This document shows, in pieces, positions 40,742 through 49,977 of a stretch of DNA of 64,000 bases. Below the pieces are notes generated by a model. It was not told the DNA's origin, searched no databases, and was given only the letters and a program-made list of their open reading frames with translations. The first letter of the stretch is position 1. The number at the start of each line of letters is the position of its first letter. The stretch is from assembly GCF_900129725.1 (NCBI RefSeq), contig NZ_FQWQ01000001.1:3410001-3474000 (forward strand), written 5' to 3'. Origin of the DNA: Chryseolinea serpens (GTDB taxonomy: Bacteria > Bacteroidota > Bacteroidia > Cytophagales > Cyclobacteriaceae). The translations under genes were made by a program, and so were the position numbers.

Positions 40742-41418
40742 TGTCGCTCACCATCATCACCACCGGCGATGGCTCGCATTCGCTGCGAAACGAAGCGTTG
40801 AATGAGACGTATCATTCAGTTCATGGCGCTTTGCAGGAATCGGTACATGTTTTTATCCGGAATGGGTTGGAGCATCGCCTGCGGGATTTTCACAACGAGT
40901 CACTTTCCATTTTCGAGGTAGGCTTTGGCACCGGGCTGAATGCCTTGTTGACGGCAAATTATGCCTTGGAGAATACCGTAACGATTTCTTACACTTCCAT
41001 TGAAGCCTTTCCTGTGCCCGGGGAAATTTGGAGAACCTTGAACTATGGCTCCACCGAAGAAGGCCAAAAAAGATTTTATTCGCTTCACGAGGCGGCTTGG
41101 GAAACCGAACAACAGATCGTTCCCCGGTTCCGCCTGCGCAAAATGCACATCACGTTAGAGGACATGATCCTCCCGGCATCCTCGTTTGACGTCATTTATT
41201 TCGATGCCTTTGCACCCAACAAGCAACCCGACTTGTGGACGTTGCCCATGCTGGAAAAAGTGACCGCCTTGTTGAGACCCGGTGGCGTGTTTGTCACCTA
41301 TTGCGCCAAGGGGCAGCTCAAGCGCGACCTCAAAAGTCTGGGGCTCACAACGGATACCCTACCCGGCCCGCCAGGCAAGAAAGAGATGGTGCGGGCGACG
41401 CGTGCGGTGATGGGGTGA
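40741..41418 (+). CDS. mnmD: tRNA 5-aminomethyl-2-thiouridine methyltransferase MnmD
   Basis: Methylates the wobble uridine (nm5s2U to mnm5s2U). 225 residues: a SAM-binding Rossmann core with FEVGFGTGLNALL, FDVIYFDAFAPNKQPDLWT (the acidic-DAFxP motif of MnmD) and GGVFVTYCAKG. The FAD-oxidase half found in fused MnmC is absent, as is common outside Gammaproteobacteria. ATG 40741 overlaps the ispF stop; the longer open frame from 40705 lies inside ispF. Confidence 0.9.
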   Translation: MSLTIITTGDGSHSLRNEALNETYHSVHGALQESVHVFIRNGLEHRLRDFHNESLSIFEVGFGTGLNALLTANYALENTVTISYTSIEAFPVPGEIWRTLNYGSTEEGQKRFYSLHEAAWETEQQIVPRFRLRKMHITLEDMILPASSFDVIYFDAFAPNKQPDLWTLPMLEKVTALLRPGGVFVTYCAKGQLKRDLKSLGLTTDTLPGPPGKKEMVRATRAVMG

Positions 41419-41448
41419 GGCGGCAGGTGAAAGTGTAAAAATGACGCT

Positions 41449-41530
41449 AACGATCGTTCTGAAAATTGAAAAATATCAATCGTTTTCGCTCTAAATTCAA
41501 TTTTTCAAAATTGCGGACCCTGCAATCGTT
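41449..41530. promoter_or_regulatory. AATCGTT cluster and hairpin upstream of gltB
   Basis: A perfect palindrome AACGATCGTT (41449-41458) and two further AATCGTT copies (41478-41484, 41524-41530) lie within 82 nt. Between them TGAAAATTGAA (41460-41470) pairs with TTCAATTTTTCA (41496-41507). This is the only structured part of the 275-nt gap before gltB and could bind a nitrogen regulator or terminate mnmD transcription. No clear -7 box seen; TGTATTTG at 41662-41669 is the closest. Confidence 0.35.
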
Positions 41531-41693
41531 GACGTTTTGTAATTTTTATAACCTTTCGGATCAATAGTAAAAAGATTCAAAAAATTGGGAAGAAGTCACA
41601 AAAGGCCCCAATTTCCTTCTGTTTGTTTGATAAATTCAAAACTCCGTTCTGCCCTGAGCGGTGTATTTGACGCATAATTAAAACGACCAGAAG

Positions 41694-44600
41694 ATGAAAG
41701 AGAAGACCAGACGTGGTTTGTACACCCCTGAACTGGAACATGATGCCTGCGGCATTGGCTTCGTCGCCAACATCAACGGCACCAAAACTAACCAAAACCT
41801 GCGCGATGCCCTCTCCATGCTCGAAAACATGGAACACCGCGGAGGCAAGGGAAGTAGCCCCAAAACCGGCGACGGTGCGGGGATCCTGATCCAGTTGCCC
41901 CACGATTTTTTTGTTGAAGAATGTAACCGTCTCGGTTTCGAGTTGCCCGCTGCGGGCCGCTATGGAACCGGTATGGTGTTTTTCCCGCGCGACAAAAAGG
42001 TGATGAACGCCTGTCGCGAGGTGCTTAGGAGAAATATCAAAGAACTTGGCCTCGAACTGCTCGGCTACCGCGTGGTGCCCGTAGACCACAGCGTGCCCGG
42101 TCCTGGTGCTGCCGAAGTGGAGCCTGTCATCGAGCAGGTCTTCGTGAAAGCTAAGGACGAATCGCTGGTGGGCGAAAGCTTCGAGCGCAAATTGTTCGTG
42201 CTGCGCAACCTCACCTCGCATGCCATCGCCCGCGATGTGAAAGGCAGCAACAAGGAATTCTACATTACCAGCTTCTCGGCGCGCACCATCATCTACAAAG
42301 GCCAGCTGCGCACCGAACAGCTTCGCGAATATTTTTATGACCTGCAGGATCCGCGTCTGAAGACCGCTTTGGCGCTCGTACACTCCCGCTTTTCGACCAA
42401 CACATTCCCCAACTGGAAACTGGCCCAGCCGTTCCGTTTCATCGCCCACAACGGCGAGATCAACACCATTCGCGGGAACGTGAACAAAATGAAGTCCAAG
42501 GAAGCCCTCTTCAAATCGACGTTGTTCACCGACGAAGAATTGAAGATGTTGCTGCCCATCACCAGCCCCGACGGCTCCGACTCCGCCAACCTGGATGCCC
42601 TGGTAGAAATGCTGGTCTTGTCTGGACGTTCATTGCCGCACGTGCTCATGATGCTGGTGCCGGAAGCGTGGCAGGACAACAAGCTGATGGACCCGCACCG
42701 CAAGGCCTTCTACAAGTATCACGCTTCCATGATGGAACCGTGGGACGGCCCCGCCGCATTGGTATTCACCGACGGCACACGCATCGGCGCGACACTCGAC
42801 CGGAATGGTCTTCGCCCGCTGCGCTATTGTGTGACCCGCTCCGGCCGCGTGATTGCCGCCTCTGAAGCCGGCGCATTGCCCGTAGATCCCAAAGACATTA
42901 TCGAAAAAGGCCGCATCACCCCCGGCAAGATGCTCATGGTCGACACCAACCTGGGTAAAGTGCTGGACGACGAGAAAGTGAAGCGTGCCGTATACGAAGG
43001 CAAGTCGTACTACAACTGGATCATCCAAAACCGGTTGAAACTGCGCCTGGAGCCCGAACACGAGTGGGTGGAAAGCAGCTTCGACGAGAAGACGCTCGTG
43101 CAACGCCAAAACGCCTACGGCTACACCGCCGAAGACGTGAAGATGCTGCTGCTCCCCATGGCCGAAAAAGGATACGAAGCCGTTGGCTCTATGGGCGACG
43201 ACACACCCCAAGCCGTGTTGTCGAAAGAGAGCCGTCACCTTTCGAACTATTTCAAGCAACATTTTGCGCAGGTAAGTAACCCGCCCATCGACCCCATCCG
43301 CGAGCGGTTGGTGATGTCGCTCTTCACACGCGTGGGCTCCAGCCTCAACGTGTTGGAAGAAACGCCGGAACATACCCGCCAGATCCATATCTCACAACCG
43401 GTATTGCTCAACGCCGACCTGGAAAAATTCAAGCACCTGCAAGACCAGGGATTTGAATGCGCTGTGATCCAATGCGTGTTCAAGGCCGATGGTGAACCCG
43501 GTCGTTTGGAAGAAAGCCTCAACCGCATCTGCCAGGAAGCCGAGAAGGCTGTTCGTGCCGGAAAGAAGATCCTCATCCTTTCAGACCGGAAGATCAGCAA
43601 TGAATTTGCTCCCATCCCGTCCCTCTTGTCGGTGGGTGCGGTGCATCAATACCTGGTGGAGAAAAGAATTCGCACGCAAGCCGGCCTCGTTGTAGAAGCA
43701 GGCGATGCGTGGGAAGTACATCACTTTGCCACCATCGTGGGTTATGGCGCCAGCGCGGTGAACCCTTACATGGCCTTAGAGACCATCCACTTCCTCAACA
43801 AGCAAGGCGCTTTCTACAAGCCCCTTCCCGATGAAGAAGCGTACTCCAACTTCCAGAAGGCCGTTGGCAATGGTTTGTTGAAGGTGATGTCCAAGATGGG
43901 TATCAGCACCTTGCAGTCGTATCAGTCTTCGCAGATCTTTGAAGCGCTGGGTATCGGCAGCGATGTGGTAGAGAAATGTTTCAGAGGCACGATCAGCCGC
44001 ATTGAAGGTTTGTCGTTTGATGATATCGCGAAGGAAGTACTGGTGCGTCACGAGCTTGCTTATGAGAACGAAAGCAAGGAACTCCCCGTAGGCGGTGTGT
44101 ATCAGTGGAAACGCCGGGGTGAGAAACACTTGTTCAGCCCCGAAGTGATCCACTTGCTGCAACACTCCACCAAGTCGAACAACTACGAGCTCTTCAAGAA
44201 ATACGCGCAAAAGATCAACGATCAGACGAGAGACACCCTCACGTTCCGCGGCTTGTTCGAATTCAAAAAACGCAATCCTATTGCGCTGGAAGAAGTTGAA
44301 CCTGTCGAAGAGATCTTCAAACGTTTCGCTACGGGCGCTATGTCATTTGGATCCATTTCGCACGAAGCGCACAGCACCCTGGCCATTGCCATGAACCGCA
44401 TCGGCGGAAAGAGCAATAGCGGTGAAGGGGGAGAAGACGAAGCTCGTTTTGAGAAGAAGCCTAACGGCGACTGGGAACGTTCGGCCATCAAGCAAGTGGC
44501 TTCGGGCCGCTTCGGTGTGACCAGCTACTACCTGGCAAACGCCGACGAACTCCAGATCAAAATGGCGCAAGGTGCAAAGCCCGGCGAAGGAGGTCAGTTG

Positions 44601-46232
44601 CCCGGCCATAAAGTTGACGAATGGATCGGACGCGTGCGTCACTCTACACCCGGTGTAGGGTTGATCTCGCCCCCGCCTCACCATGATATTTATTCCATTG
44701 AAGACCTGGCGCAGTTGATCTACGATTTGAAGAACGCCAACCGCCAGGCCCGTATCAACGTGAAGCTTGTTTCTCAGGCAGGTGTTGGTACCGTAGCAGC
44801 CGGCGTGGCAAAAGCCAAAGCGGATGCTATCCTTATCTCCGGTTCCGATGGAGGAACAGGTGCATCACCCATCAGCTCCGTGCGTCATGCTGGTCTGCCT
44901 TGGGAACTTGGTTTAGCGGAAGCGCACCAGACCCTGGTAAAAAATAATTTGAGAAGCCGCGTCGTGTTGCAGACCGACGGACAGATCCGCACCGGCCGCG
45001 ACATCGCCATCGCCGCTTTGCTTGGCGCCGAAGAATGGGGTGTTGCTACCGCCGCGCTGGTGGTAGAAGGTTGTATCATGATGCGCAAATGCCATTTGAA
45101 CACCTGCCCCGTGGGTATTGCCACGCAAGACAGCGACCTGCGCAAATTGTTCACCGGAAATCCCGATCACGTCGTGAACTTCTTCACCTTCCTCGCACAC
45201 GACCTTCGCGAAGTGATGGCTGAACTTGGTTTCCGTACCGTGAACGAAATGGTGGGCCGCGCCGACATGCTGCGCGTGCGCCAGGACATCGATCACTGGA
45301 AGATCAAGAAACTCGACCTCTCCCCGATCCTGCAACGCGAGCCCGTGTTGGAACACATCGGTCTCTACAAACAGATCGACCAGGATTTCGAGTTGGAGAA
45401 AGTGTTGGATTGGAAACTGGTGGAAGCTGCCCGTGCCGCATTGGACGATGCCGAACCGGTTCAAGAGAAATTCATCATCCGCAATACCGACCGCACCACG
45501 GGCGCATTGCTGTCGAACGAGATCTCGAAAAAATATAAAGGCAAAGGATTACCGGAAGATACCATCCACTTCCAATTCAAAGGATCGGCAGGCCAGAGCT
45601 TTGCAGCCTTCGTTGCACCGGGTGTGACGTTCGAGCTGGAAGGTGAGGCAAACGACTACTTTGGAAAAGGATTGTCGGGTGGAAAACTGATCGTGTATCC
45701 CGACAAGGAATCCACCTTCAAGCCCGAAGACAACATCATCGTGGGCAACGTAGCCTTCTATGGTGCGACCTCCGGCGAAGCGTATATCCGCGGACAAGCC
45801 GGCGAACGGTTCTGCGTTCGTAACTCGGGTGTGACCACGGTAGTGGAAGGCGTAGGCGATCACGCCTGCGAATACATGACCGGTGGCCGCGTGGTTGTGC
45901 TGGGTAAGACCGGACGCAACTTCGCCGCGGGGATGAGCGGTGGTATTGCCTATGTATTTGATCCCGAACGCGCCCTGGACCGCCTTTGCAACAAAGACAT
46001 GGTCGATGTGGAGACCATGGAAACGGAAGACAAAGTAGAAGTGAAGGCCATGATCGAGAAACACTTCAAGTATACGGGCAGCGACCCGGCCGAGTGGATC
46101 CTCGAAAAGTGGGAAGAAGCTTCCGAGCTCTTTGTGAAGGTGATGCCGAAAGACTACAAGGCCGTGCTGCAAAAAGCAAAGGCTGCAAAGGTATCGGCAC
46201 CCAAGGTTGGAAAAGTTACAGTTAAAAATTGA
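41694..46232 (+). CDS. gltB: Glutamate synthase, large subunit
   Basis: 1512 residues. Cys19 in EHDACGIGFVA becomes the N-terminal nucleophile of the glutaminase domain after removal of an 18-residue propeptide. The central and FMN-binding domains follow, with GGKSNSGEGGED, PGEGGQLPGHKV and ISGSDGGTGASP, then the 3Fe-4S ligands CIMMRKCHLNTCPVG (C-x5-C-x4-C) and the C-terminal beta-helix (GSAGQSFAAF, YMTGGRVVVLG). With gltD it makes two glutamates from glutamine and 2-oxoglutarate using NADPH. Confidence 0.97.
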   Translation: MKEKTRRGLYTPELEHDACGIGFVANINGTKTNQNLRDALSMLENMEHRGGKGSSPKTGDGAGILIQLPHDFFVEECNRLGFELPAAGRYGTGMVFFPRDKKVMNACREVLRRNIKELGLELLGYRVVPVDHSVPGPGAAEVEPVIEQVFVKAKDESLVGESFERKLFVLRNLTSHAIARDVKGSNKEFYITSFSARTIIYKGQLRTEQLREYFYDLQDPRLKTALALVHSRFSTNTFPNWKLAQPFRFIAHNGEINTIRGNVNKMKSKEALFKSTLFTDEELKMLLPITSPDGSDSANLDALVEMLVLSGRSLPHVLMMLVPEAWQDNKLMDPHRKAFYKYHASMMEPWDGPAALVFTDGTRIGATLDRNGLRPLRYCVTRSGRVIAASEAGALPVDPKDIIEKGRITPGKMLMVDTNLGKVLDDEKVKRAVYEGKSYYNWIIQNRLKLRLEPEHEWVESSFDEKTLVQRQNAYGYTAEDVKMLLLPMAEKGYEAVGSMGDDTPQAVLSKESRHLSNYFKQHFAQVSNPPIDPIRERLVMSLFTRVGSSLNVLEETPEHTRQIHISQPVLLNADLEKFKHLQDQGFECAVIQCVFKADGEPGRLEESLNRICQEAEKAVRAGKKILILSDRKISNEFAPIPSLLSVGAVHQYLVEKRIRTQAGLVVEAGDAWEVHHFATIVGYGASAVNPYMALETIHFLNKQGAFYKPLPDEEAYSNFQKAVGNGLLKVMSKMGISTLQSYQSSQIFEALGIGSDVVEKCFRGTISRIEGLSFDDIAKEVLVRHELAYENESKELPVGGVYQWKRRGEKHLFSPEVIHLLQHSTKSNNYELFKKYAQKINDQTRDTLTFRGLFEFKKRNPIALEEVEPVEEIFKRFATGAMSFGSISHEAHSTLAIAMNRIGGKSNSGEGGEDEARFEKKPNGDWERSAIKQVASGRFGVTSYYLANADELQIKMAQGAKPGEGGQLPGHKVDEWIGRVRHSTPGVGLISPPPHHDIYSIEDLAQLIYDLKNANRQARINVKLVSQAGVGTVAAGVAKAKADAILISGSDGGTGASPISSVRHAGLPWELGLAEAHQTLVKNNLRSRVVLQTDGQIRTGRDIAIAALLGAEEWGVATAALVVEGCIMMRKCHLNTCPVGIATQDSDLRKLFTGNPDHVVNFFTFLAHDLREVMAELGFRTVNEMVGRADMLRVRQDIDHWKIKKLDLSPILQREPVLEHIGLYKQIDQDFELEKVLDWKLVEAARAALDDAEPVQEKFIIRNTDRTTGALLSNEISKKYKGKGLPEDTIHFQFKGSAGQSFAAFVAPGVTFELEGEANDYFGKGLSGGKLIVYPDKESTFKPEDNIIVGNVAFYGATSGEAYIRGQAGERFCVRNSGVTTVVEGVGDHACEYMTGGRVVVLGKTGRNFAAGMSGGIAYVFDPERALDRLCNKDMVDVETMETEDKVEVKAMIEKHFKYTGSDPAEWILEKWEEASELFVKVMPKDYKAVLQKAKAAKVSAPKVGKVTVKN

Positions 46233-46242
46233 TTAGACGAAC

Positions 46243-47715
46243 ATGGGACAGATAGATGGATTTATGAAGTTCGATCGCGAGATGCCCAAGTCGCGCGATC
46301 CCAAAGAGCGGATCAAGGATTACAAGGAAGTATACAATCCCCTCGATAAAGAAAAAGTGAAGCAGCAAGCGTCGCGTTGCATGGACTGCGGCGTGCCCTT
46401 CTGCCACAACGGCTGCCCGCTGGGCAACAACATACCCGACTTCAACGATGCGGTGTATCAAGGCAAGTGGGAAGATGCCATCAGGATCCTGAGCAGCACC
46501 AACAACTTCCCGGAGTTTACGGGCCGCATTTGCCCCGCACCCTGCGAGGCCAGCTGCGTGCTCAGCATCAACAACAAACCGGTCACCATCGAATACATCG
46601 AGAAGACCATCGCCGAGCAGGCGTTTGAGAAGGGCTATATCAAAGCCAACCCGCCCAAGCACAGAACCGGCAAGCGCATCGCGATTGTTGGCTCTGGCCC
46701 CGCAGGATTGGCCGCAGCAGCGCAATTGAACAAGGCCGGCCACTGGGTGACCGTGTTCGAGCGCAGCGATCGGATCGGTGGCTTGCTTCGCTATGGCATT
46801 CCCGATTTCAAATTGGAGAAGACCGTCATCGAACGTCGCGTCCGCATCATGGAACAGGAAGGCATTATTTTCCGCACCAACGCACACGTAGGGGTGAACA
46901 TCAGTGCAAAACATCTGAAGGATGAATTCGACGCCATCGTGATGTGCGGCGGCGCCTCTGCCCCTCGCGATCTGCCCATCCCGGGCCGCAAGCTCAACGG
47001 CGTGCACTATGCGATGGACTTCCTGCCCCAGCAAAACAAACGCGTGGCGGGCGACCGGATCTTCTCTGGAGAGATCCTGGCTACCGACAAAAATGTCCTG
47101 GTCATCGGCGGTGGCGACACCGGCTCCGACTGCGTAGGAACCTCCAACCGTCAGAATGCAAAGTCAGTAACACAGATCGAGTTGTTGGCCAAGCCTCCGA
47201 TGGACCGCGCCGACAACAATCCTTGGCCGCTGTGGCCCATGATCCTGAACACCTCCTCGTCGCACGAAGAAGGCGTAGCGCGCCAGTGGGCTATCCTCAC
47301 AAAGGAATTCCTCGGCGACAACACAGGCCGTCTCACTGGGTTGAAGATCGTGGACATTAAGTGGGGCGTAAATCCTCAAGGCAAAATGGGCTTTGAAGAG
47401 ATCGCCGGCACTGAGCGCATCATCCCCTGCGAACTGGCCTTGCTGGCCATTGGTTTCGTGGGCGCCGAAAAGGGCGGCATGGTGGAAGAGCTGAAGCTGG
47501 AGATCGACGAACGCGGCAACATCCGCACCGAGAACTACATGACCTCAGAGGAAGGCATTTTCGCCGCCGGCGATATCCGCAGAGGCCAATCGCTGGTCGT
47601 GTGGGCCATCTCCGAAGGTCGCGAAACGGCCCGCGCCGTAGACACCTGGCTGATGGGCGAGTCGAACCTGGAAGCCAAAGACGAATCGTTCGTGCACCTC
47701 AGCCACGAAGCCTGA
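46243..47715 (+). CDS. gltD: Glutamate synthase, small subunit
   Basis: 490-residue FAD/NADPH subunit that feeds electrons to GltB. N-terminal 4Fe-4S cysteines in RCMDCGVPFCHNGCPLGN and ICPAPCEASCV; FAD site IAIVGSGPAGLAAAAQL; NADPH site VIGGGDTGSDCVG; C-terminal GIFAAGDIRRGQSLVVWA. Begins 10 nt after gltB, so one operon, and is closed by a strong terminator. Confidence 0.97.
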   Translation: MGQIDGFMKFDREMPKSRDPKERIKDYKEVYNPLDKEKVKQQASRCMDCGVPFCHNGCPLGNNIPDFNDAVYQGKWEDAIRILSSTNNFPEFTGRICPAPCEASCVLSINNKPVTIEYIEKTIAEQAFEKGYIKANPPKHRTGKRIAIVGSGPAGLAAAAQLNKAGHWVTVFERSDRIGGLLRYGIPDFKLEKTVIERRVRIMEQEGIIFRTNAHVGVNISAKHLKDEFDAIVMCGGASAPRDLPIPGRKLNGVHYAMDFLPQQNKRVAGDRIFSGEILATDKNVLVIGGGDTGSDCVGTSNRQNAKSVTQIELLAKPPMDRADNNPWPLWPMILNTSSSHEEGVARQWAILTKEFLGDNTGRLTGLKIVDIKWGVNPQGKMGFEEIAGTERIIPCELALLAIGFVGAEKGGMVEELKLEIDERGNIRTENYMTSEEGIFAAGDIRRGQSLVVWAISEGRETARAVDTWLMGESNLEAKDESFVHLSHEA

Positions 47716-47742
47716 TCACGGAACATTAATTTTATATGAAGA

Positions 47743-47768
47743 AACCTCCTCACCGGGAGGTTTTTTTA
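47743..47768 (+). terminator. Rho-independent terminator of gltBD
   Basis: AACCTCC (47743-47749) pairs perfectly with GGAGGTT (47756-47762), followed by a run of T up to 47767. It starts 28 nt after the gltD stop. Confidence 0.9.
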
Positions 47769-47802
47769 TTTCCACCACATTTTTCAGGGGAACCATAGCC
47801 GT

Positions 47803-47822
47803 CGGTTCATAGTTATGAACCG
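47803..47822. promoter_or_regulatory. Perfect 20-bp palindrome at the aguB promoter
   Basis: CGGTTCATA-GT-TATGAACCG is a perfect 9+2+9 dyad. It ends 12 nt before the -7 box and so covers the -33 region, the classic position for a repressor operator. No T-run follows, so it is not a terminator. Regulator unknown. Confidence 0.6.
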
Positions 47823-47834
47823 GATTTACTTTTT

Positions 47835-47842
47835 TAATTTTG
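47835..47842 (+). promoter_or_regulatory. -7 promoter box of aguB
   Basis: TAATTTTG, a perfect TAnnTTTG, 22 nt before the GTG start. Confidence 0.55.
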
Positions 47843-47864
47843 CACCCATAAAATTTTATAAAAC

Positions 47865-48746
47865 GTGGCAGGAAAAACAGTGAATGTGGGACTCGTGCAG
47901 ATGTCGTGCACCAAAGACCCGGGCGAAAATCTGGCAAAGGCGATCACCAAGATCCGCGAGGCAGCCGCCAAAGGCGCGCAGATCGTTTGCCTCCAGGAGT
48001 TGTTTACTTCTTTGTACTTCTGTGATGTGGAGGATTACCAGAATTTTAAACTGGCCGAATCCATTCCCGGCCCCTCCACCGATGCCCTGAAGGCCGTTGC
48101 CAAAGAGCTTGGGGTGGTCATTATCGCTTCCCTTTTCGAAAAGCGCACGGAAGGCATCTACCACAACACCACCGCCGTGCTGGATGCCGATGGCTCCTAC
48201 CTGGGCAAGTATCGCAAGATGCACATCCCGGACGACCCGGCGTATTATGAAAAGTTCTACTTCACGCCCGGCGACCTGGGCTATAAAGTTTTCAAGACGA
48301 AATTTGCCACCATTGGCGTACTCATTTGCTGGGATCAATGGTACCCGGAAGCTGCCCGCATCACCGCGTTGATGGGCGCCGAGATCTTGTTCTATCCCAC
48401 CGCCATCGGCTGGGCTACTTCGCAGGATGAAGAAACAAACACGGAGCAATACAATGCGTGGCAAACCATTCAACGCAGTCATGCTGTGGCAAACGGAGTG
48501 CACGTAGTGAGCGTGAACCGCGTTGGGTTCGAGCAGGATGGGGCGATGAAGTTTTGGGGAGGATCGTTTTTTTCGAATCCGTTTGGAAGCATCTTATATC
48601 AGGCTTCCGCCGATCAGGAAGAGGTGAAGGTGTTGCCGCTTGACTTGAGTAAAACCGATCGGTACAGAACACATTGGCCTTTTTTGCGCGACCGTCGGAT
48701 CGATTCGTATCAGCCGATCACAAAGCGGTATATTGATGAAGACTGA
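47865..48746 (+). CDS. aguB: N-carbamoylputrescine amidohydrolase
   Basis: Hydrolyses N-carbamoylputrescine to putrescine. 293 residues of the nitrilase superfamily with Glu45 (CLQELFTS), Lys118 (YRKMHIPDD) and Cys155 (ICWDQWYPEAAR) as the triad, and the AguB-type ending SKTDRYRTHWPFLRDRR. The start is GTG 47865. The agmatine deiminase gene is next, giving a complete agmatine-to-putrescine route. Confidence 0.95.
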   Translation: MAGKTVNVGLVQMSCTKDPGENLAKAITKIREAAAKGAQIVCLQELFTSLYFCDVEDYQNFKLAESIPGPSTDALKAVAKELGVVIIASLFEKRTEGIYHNTTAVLDADGSYLGKYRKMHIPDDPAYYEKFYFTPGDLGYKVFKTKFATIGVLICWDQWYPEAARITALMGAEILFYPTAIGWATSQDEETNTEQYNAWQTIQRSHAVANGVHVVSVNRVGFEQDGAMKFWGGSFFSNPFGSILYQASADQEEVKVLPLDLSKTDRYRTHWPFLRDRRIDSYQPITKRYIDED

Positions 48747-48766
48747 GGCGTCCGAAAAAATTCATT

Positions 48767-48835
48767 AACCGCAGAGAGGCGCGAAGGACGCAAAGAATAA
48801 ATGCATTTCTTTGCGTTCTTAGCGCCTCTGCGGTT
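48767..48835. repeat. 69-nt palindromic intergenic repeat
   Basis: The left arm (48767-48796, from AACCGCAGAG to ACGCAAAGA) pairs with the right arm (48808-48835, TCTTTGCGT to CTCTGCGGTT) almost fully, with a 2-nt insertion and three mismatches around an AT-rich loop. The ACCGCAGAG...ACGCAAAGA type is a dispersed intergenic repeat I know from many bacterial genomes. It sits between aguB and aguA and may stop or attenuate transcription between them. Confidence 0.8.
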
Positions 48836-48873
48836 CAAGTCTGATTTTCTCCCCCGCAAACCAATCCCACAAA

Positions 48874-49977
48874 ATGCATCCGTCCGATTTCCGAACCACC
48901 AAGCTTTCTGATTTCAAAACCGCCGGCCTCCCCGCCACGCACACGCCTCAACAACTCGGCTATCACTTCCCCGCAGAGTTTGCACCACACACCGCCACCT
49001 GGCTAAGCTGGCCTCACAAAGAAGCTTCCTGGCCCGGCAAGATCGAAACCATCTACCCTATCTACGCCCAGTTCATCAAGCTCGTTGCTGAAGGCGAAAA
49101 AGTAAACATTAACGTCGTCGATGAAGCGATGAAAGCGAAAGCTACCCGCCACATCGAACAAGCCGGTGGCGATTTTAAAAACATCAACTTCTTCATCCAT
49201 CCCACCAACGATGCCTGGTGCCGCGACCACGGCCCCGCCTTCCTGATCAACCCAAAGGCTGCGCAAAAGAAGATCATCGTCGACTGGGGCTATAATGCAT
49301 GGGGCGGAAAATATCCTCCGTTCGATCTCGATGATCGCATTCCCACACACATCGCAGAACATTATAAAATACCGGTCATCTATCCGGGCATTGTCATGGA
49401 AGGAGGCTCGGTAGACTTCAATGGAAGGGGTACCGTGTTAACCACCACCTCCTGTCTCCTCAACGCGAATCGAAACCCCACCTTCAATCAAAAAGAGATC
49501 GAAGAATTCCTCCACCAGTTCTATGGCGCTGAAAACATTCTTTGGCTTGGCGATGGCGTGGTGGGCGATGACACCGATGGCCACATCGACGACATTACGC
49601 GCTTTGTGAATGAAGACACCGTCGTGACGGTGGTAGAAACCAACAAGCAAGACGAAAATTACGAGCCGCTTCACGAAAATCTCAAAACGTTAAAAACACT
49701 TCGCCTTGAAAATGGCAAGCCGCTCAACATTGTAGAGTTGCCGCTACCTTCGGCGATCGTCTACGAAGACATGCGTCTCCCGGCATCTTATGCAAACTTC
49801 TATATCAGCAACAAGTATGTTGTGGTTCCCACATTCCGTGATGCACAAGACGACAAAGCCCTGCAAATTCTGGAGCAATGTTTCCCCGATCGCAAGGTGA
49901 TCGGCCTCGATTCGCTGGATATCATTTGGGGATTGGGCTCGTTCCACTGCCTGAGCCAACAAGAGCCGGCGGTCTAA
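48874..49977 (+). CDS. aguA: Agmatine deiminase
   Basis: Converts agmatine to N-carbamoylputrescine and ammonia. 367 residues of the peptidylarginine-deiminase-like fold with WCRDHGPAF, GGSVDFNGRGTVLTT, GDDTDGHIDDITRF and the nucleophile Cys359 in GSFHCLSQQEPA. An extra N-terminal segment of about 25 residues before LGYHFPAEF may mean the true start is a little later, although no better ATG is seen. Tail-to-tail 4-nt overlap with the cyclo-ligase gene. Confidence 0.93.
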   Translation: MHPSDFRTTKLSDFKTAGLPATHTPQQLGYHFPAEFAPHTATWLSWPHKEASWPGKIETIYPIYAQFIKLVAEGEKVNINVVDEAMKAKATRHIEQAGGDFKNINFFIHPTNDAWCRDHGPAFLINPKAAQKKIIVDWGYNAWGGKYPPFDLDDRIPTHIAEHYKIPVIYPGIVMEGGSVDFNGRGTVLTTTSCLLNANRNPTFNQKEIEEFLHQFYGAENILWLGDGVVGDDTDGHIDDITRFVNEDTVVTVVETNKQDENYEPLHENLKTLKTLRLENGKPLNIVELPLPSAIVYEDMRLPASYANFYISNKYVVVPTFRDAQDDKALQILEQCFPDRKVIGLDSLDIIWGLGSFHCLSQQEPAV

